Positions 63,008-64,000 of a stretch of 64,000 nucleotides of DNA are shown one piece after another. A program made the position numbers and the translations under genes. This DNA is from an uncultured Hyphomicrobiales bacterium (GTDB taxonomy: Bacteria > Pseudomonadota > Alphaproteobacteria > Rhizobiales > Xanthobacteraceae): positions 1-64,000 of the forward strand of contig CAIRGJ010000064.1 of assembly GCA_903878085.1 (NCBI GenBank). The letters run 5' to 3'. The notes under the pieces were generated by a model, which saw only the letters and a list, made by a program, of their open reading frames with translations, was not told the origin of the DNA and ran no database searches. The first letter of the stretch is position 1; every line of letters starts with the position of its first letter.

Positions 63008-64000
63008 ATGGACCGGTTGCTTCGTTTTCTGCTCAAGACCTTTGTCCGGCGTGGGACATTCCAGGTCACCACGTCACGCGGCACGGTCTTAAACTTCGGC
63101 GACGGCACGGGACAACCCGTCGCGGTACGTTTCGCCACCCGCGCTTCCGAATGGGGCATTCTGCTCGACCCCGAACTTAAATTCGGCGAAGCCTACATGG
63201 ATGGCGAATTCCTGGTCGAGCAAGGCTCGATCGCGGACGTGCTCGCGATCATGCTCGGACAGAACACCGAGGTGCCGCATTGGGCGCGGCTGCAAAGTGG
63301 ATTGCGCTTTCTCTACCGCCGTCTGAGCCAATACAATCCGCGTACGCGTTCGCGGCGCAATGTGGCGCATCACTACGATCTCGACGGCAGGCTCTATTCG
63401 CTCTTCCTCGACGCCGACCGGCAATATAGCTGCGCCTATTTCGAGAAACCCGGTCAGTCGCTCGACGATGCGCAACTCGCCAAGAAGCGTCATCTGGCGG
63501 CGAAACTCTATCTCGCGCCGGACAAACCCGCTCAAGGCAAGTTCGATCAAACTTTGCGCGTGCTCGACATCGGCTGCGGCTGGGGCGGGCTTGGTCTCTA
63601 TCTCGCCGAATTCGCCGGCGCCGACGTCACCGGCGTCACGCTGTCGCAGGAGCAGCACGCGGTCGCCAACGGACGCGCCGCCGAAAAGGGCCTTGCCAAG
63701 CAAGCGCGTTTTAATTTGCAAGACTATCGCGACGTTGACAGCAGCTTCGATCGCATCGTCTCGGTCGGCATGTTCGAGCACGTTGGCGTAAACCATTACG
63801 ATGGCTTCTTCCGCAAGAGCGCGCAGCTGCTCGACCGCGACGGCGTGATGCTGCTGCATTCGATCGGCCGTTCGGAAGGCCCGAGCAGCACCAGCCCGTG
63901 GATCGCCAAATACATTTTCCCCGGCGGCTATATCCCGTCGCTGTCGGAGGTGCTGCCGTCGATCGAGAGAGCCGGATTGCTGGTGACCGATATCGAGATT
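63008..64000 (+). CDS. cfa: cyclopropane-fatty-acyl-phospholipid synthase, partial (3' end outside)
   Basis: At least 331 residues are present and the frame is open at the window edge. The N-terminal part (MDRLLRFLLKTFVRRG) is followed by a methyltransferase domain with NVAHHYDLDGRLYSLFLD, YSCAYFEKPGQSLDDAQLAKKRHLAAKL and the SAM site VLDIGCGWGGLGLYLAEFAG. It then has VSVGMFEHVGVNHYDGFF. It adds a methylene bridge to unsaturated acyl chains of membrane lipids. ATG 63008 was taken; a GTG 9 bases upstream is possible. Confidence 0.9.
   Translation, partial: MDRLLRFLLKTFVRRGTFQVTTSRGTVLNFGDGTGQPVAVRFATRASEWGILLDPELKFGEAYMDGEFLVEQGSIADVLAIMLGQNTEVPHWARLQSGLRFLYRRLSQYNPRTRSRRNVAHHYDLDGRLYSLFLDADRQYSCAYFEKPGQSLDDAQLAKKRHLAAKLYLAPDKPAQGKFDQTLRVLDIGCGWGGLGLYLAEFAGADVTGVTLSQEQHAVANGRAAEKGLAKQARFNLQDYRDVDSSFDRIVSVGMFEHVGVNHYDGFFRKSAQLLDRDGVMLLHSIGRSEGPSSTSPWIAKYIFPGGYIPSLSEVLPSIERAGLLVTDIEI

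Overview
The window is chromosomal DNA of a high-GC alphaproteobacterium, most probably in the Hyphomicrobiales near the Bradyrhizobium/Xanthobacteraceae lineages. I infer this from the DnaA-like HdaA gene next to ppk-ppx, the conserved blocks lptF-lptG-lptD-surA-pdxA-rsmA and fabD-fabG-acpP-fabF-mltG-yicC-gmk, the rpsF-rpsR-DUF2232-rplI operon, Bug-type solute-binding proteins, and a ~49-bp palindromic repeat found in several intergenic spaces. No rRNA, tRNA or CRISPR array was found.

Layout. Bases 1-490 are accessory DNA: the end of an IS3-family element has cut off an AT-richer ComEC-like metallo-beta-lactamase gene. From 578 to about 13,070 lie scattered metabolic and signalling genes: a solitary CheW, small secreted and zinc-ribbon proteins, an SRPBCC protein with the remnant of a second copy, an SDR behind the stub of a lost operon partner, a 2-hydroxyacid dehydrogenase-like protein, a periplasmic glutathione peroxidase, a glycine-zipper protein, a CSS-EAL phosphodiesterase, an exported amidohydrolase, a pirin, and a GMC dehydrogenase with its Tat-exported small subunit. 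A polytopic membrane protein at 13,417 is broken by a one-base frameshift.

From 14,794 to 31,633 there is a core backbone (aspS, rnd, ppk-ppx, hdaA, a PerM-like permease, pgsA, purM-purN). Into it are set a TPP enzyme, a Bug/GlcG pair, a polysaccharide deacetylase and a geranylgeranyl-reductase-like flavoprotein. Next come a DoxX protein, a peculiar 643-residue membrane protein (32,305-34,236) built from two kinds of internal duplication, a molybdopterin oxidoreductase, TerC, ndk, DinB, an ABC-F ATPase and a lipoprotein.

Bases 40,962-41,661 hold no convincing gene but a dense run of perfect hairpins. After that pepA and holC are separated by a toxin-antitoxin pair joined to holC by ATGA overlaps. 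The remainder is envelope and housekeeping: LPS export, SurA-like chaperone, pyridoxal phosphate synthesis, rRNA methylation, guanylate kinase, YicC, MltG, fatty-acid synthesis, ribosomal proteins S6/S18/L9, a small cytochrome-c-like protein, and the start of a cyclopropane fatty acid synthase cut by the window edge.

The candidates most worth following as undescribed biology are the duplicated-module membrane protein (32,305-34,236), the hairpin-rich intergenic region (41,158-41,512) and the toxin-antitoxin pair coupled to holC. No complete new multi-gene system is evident.
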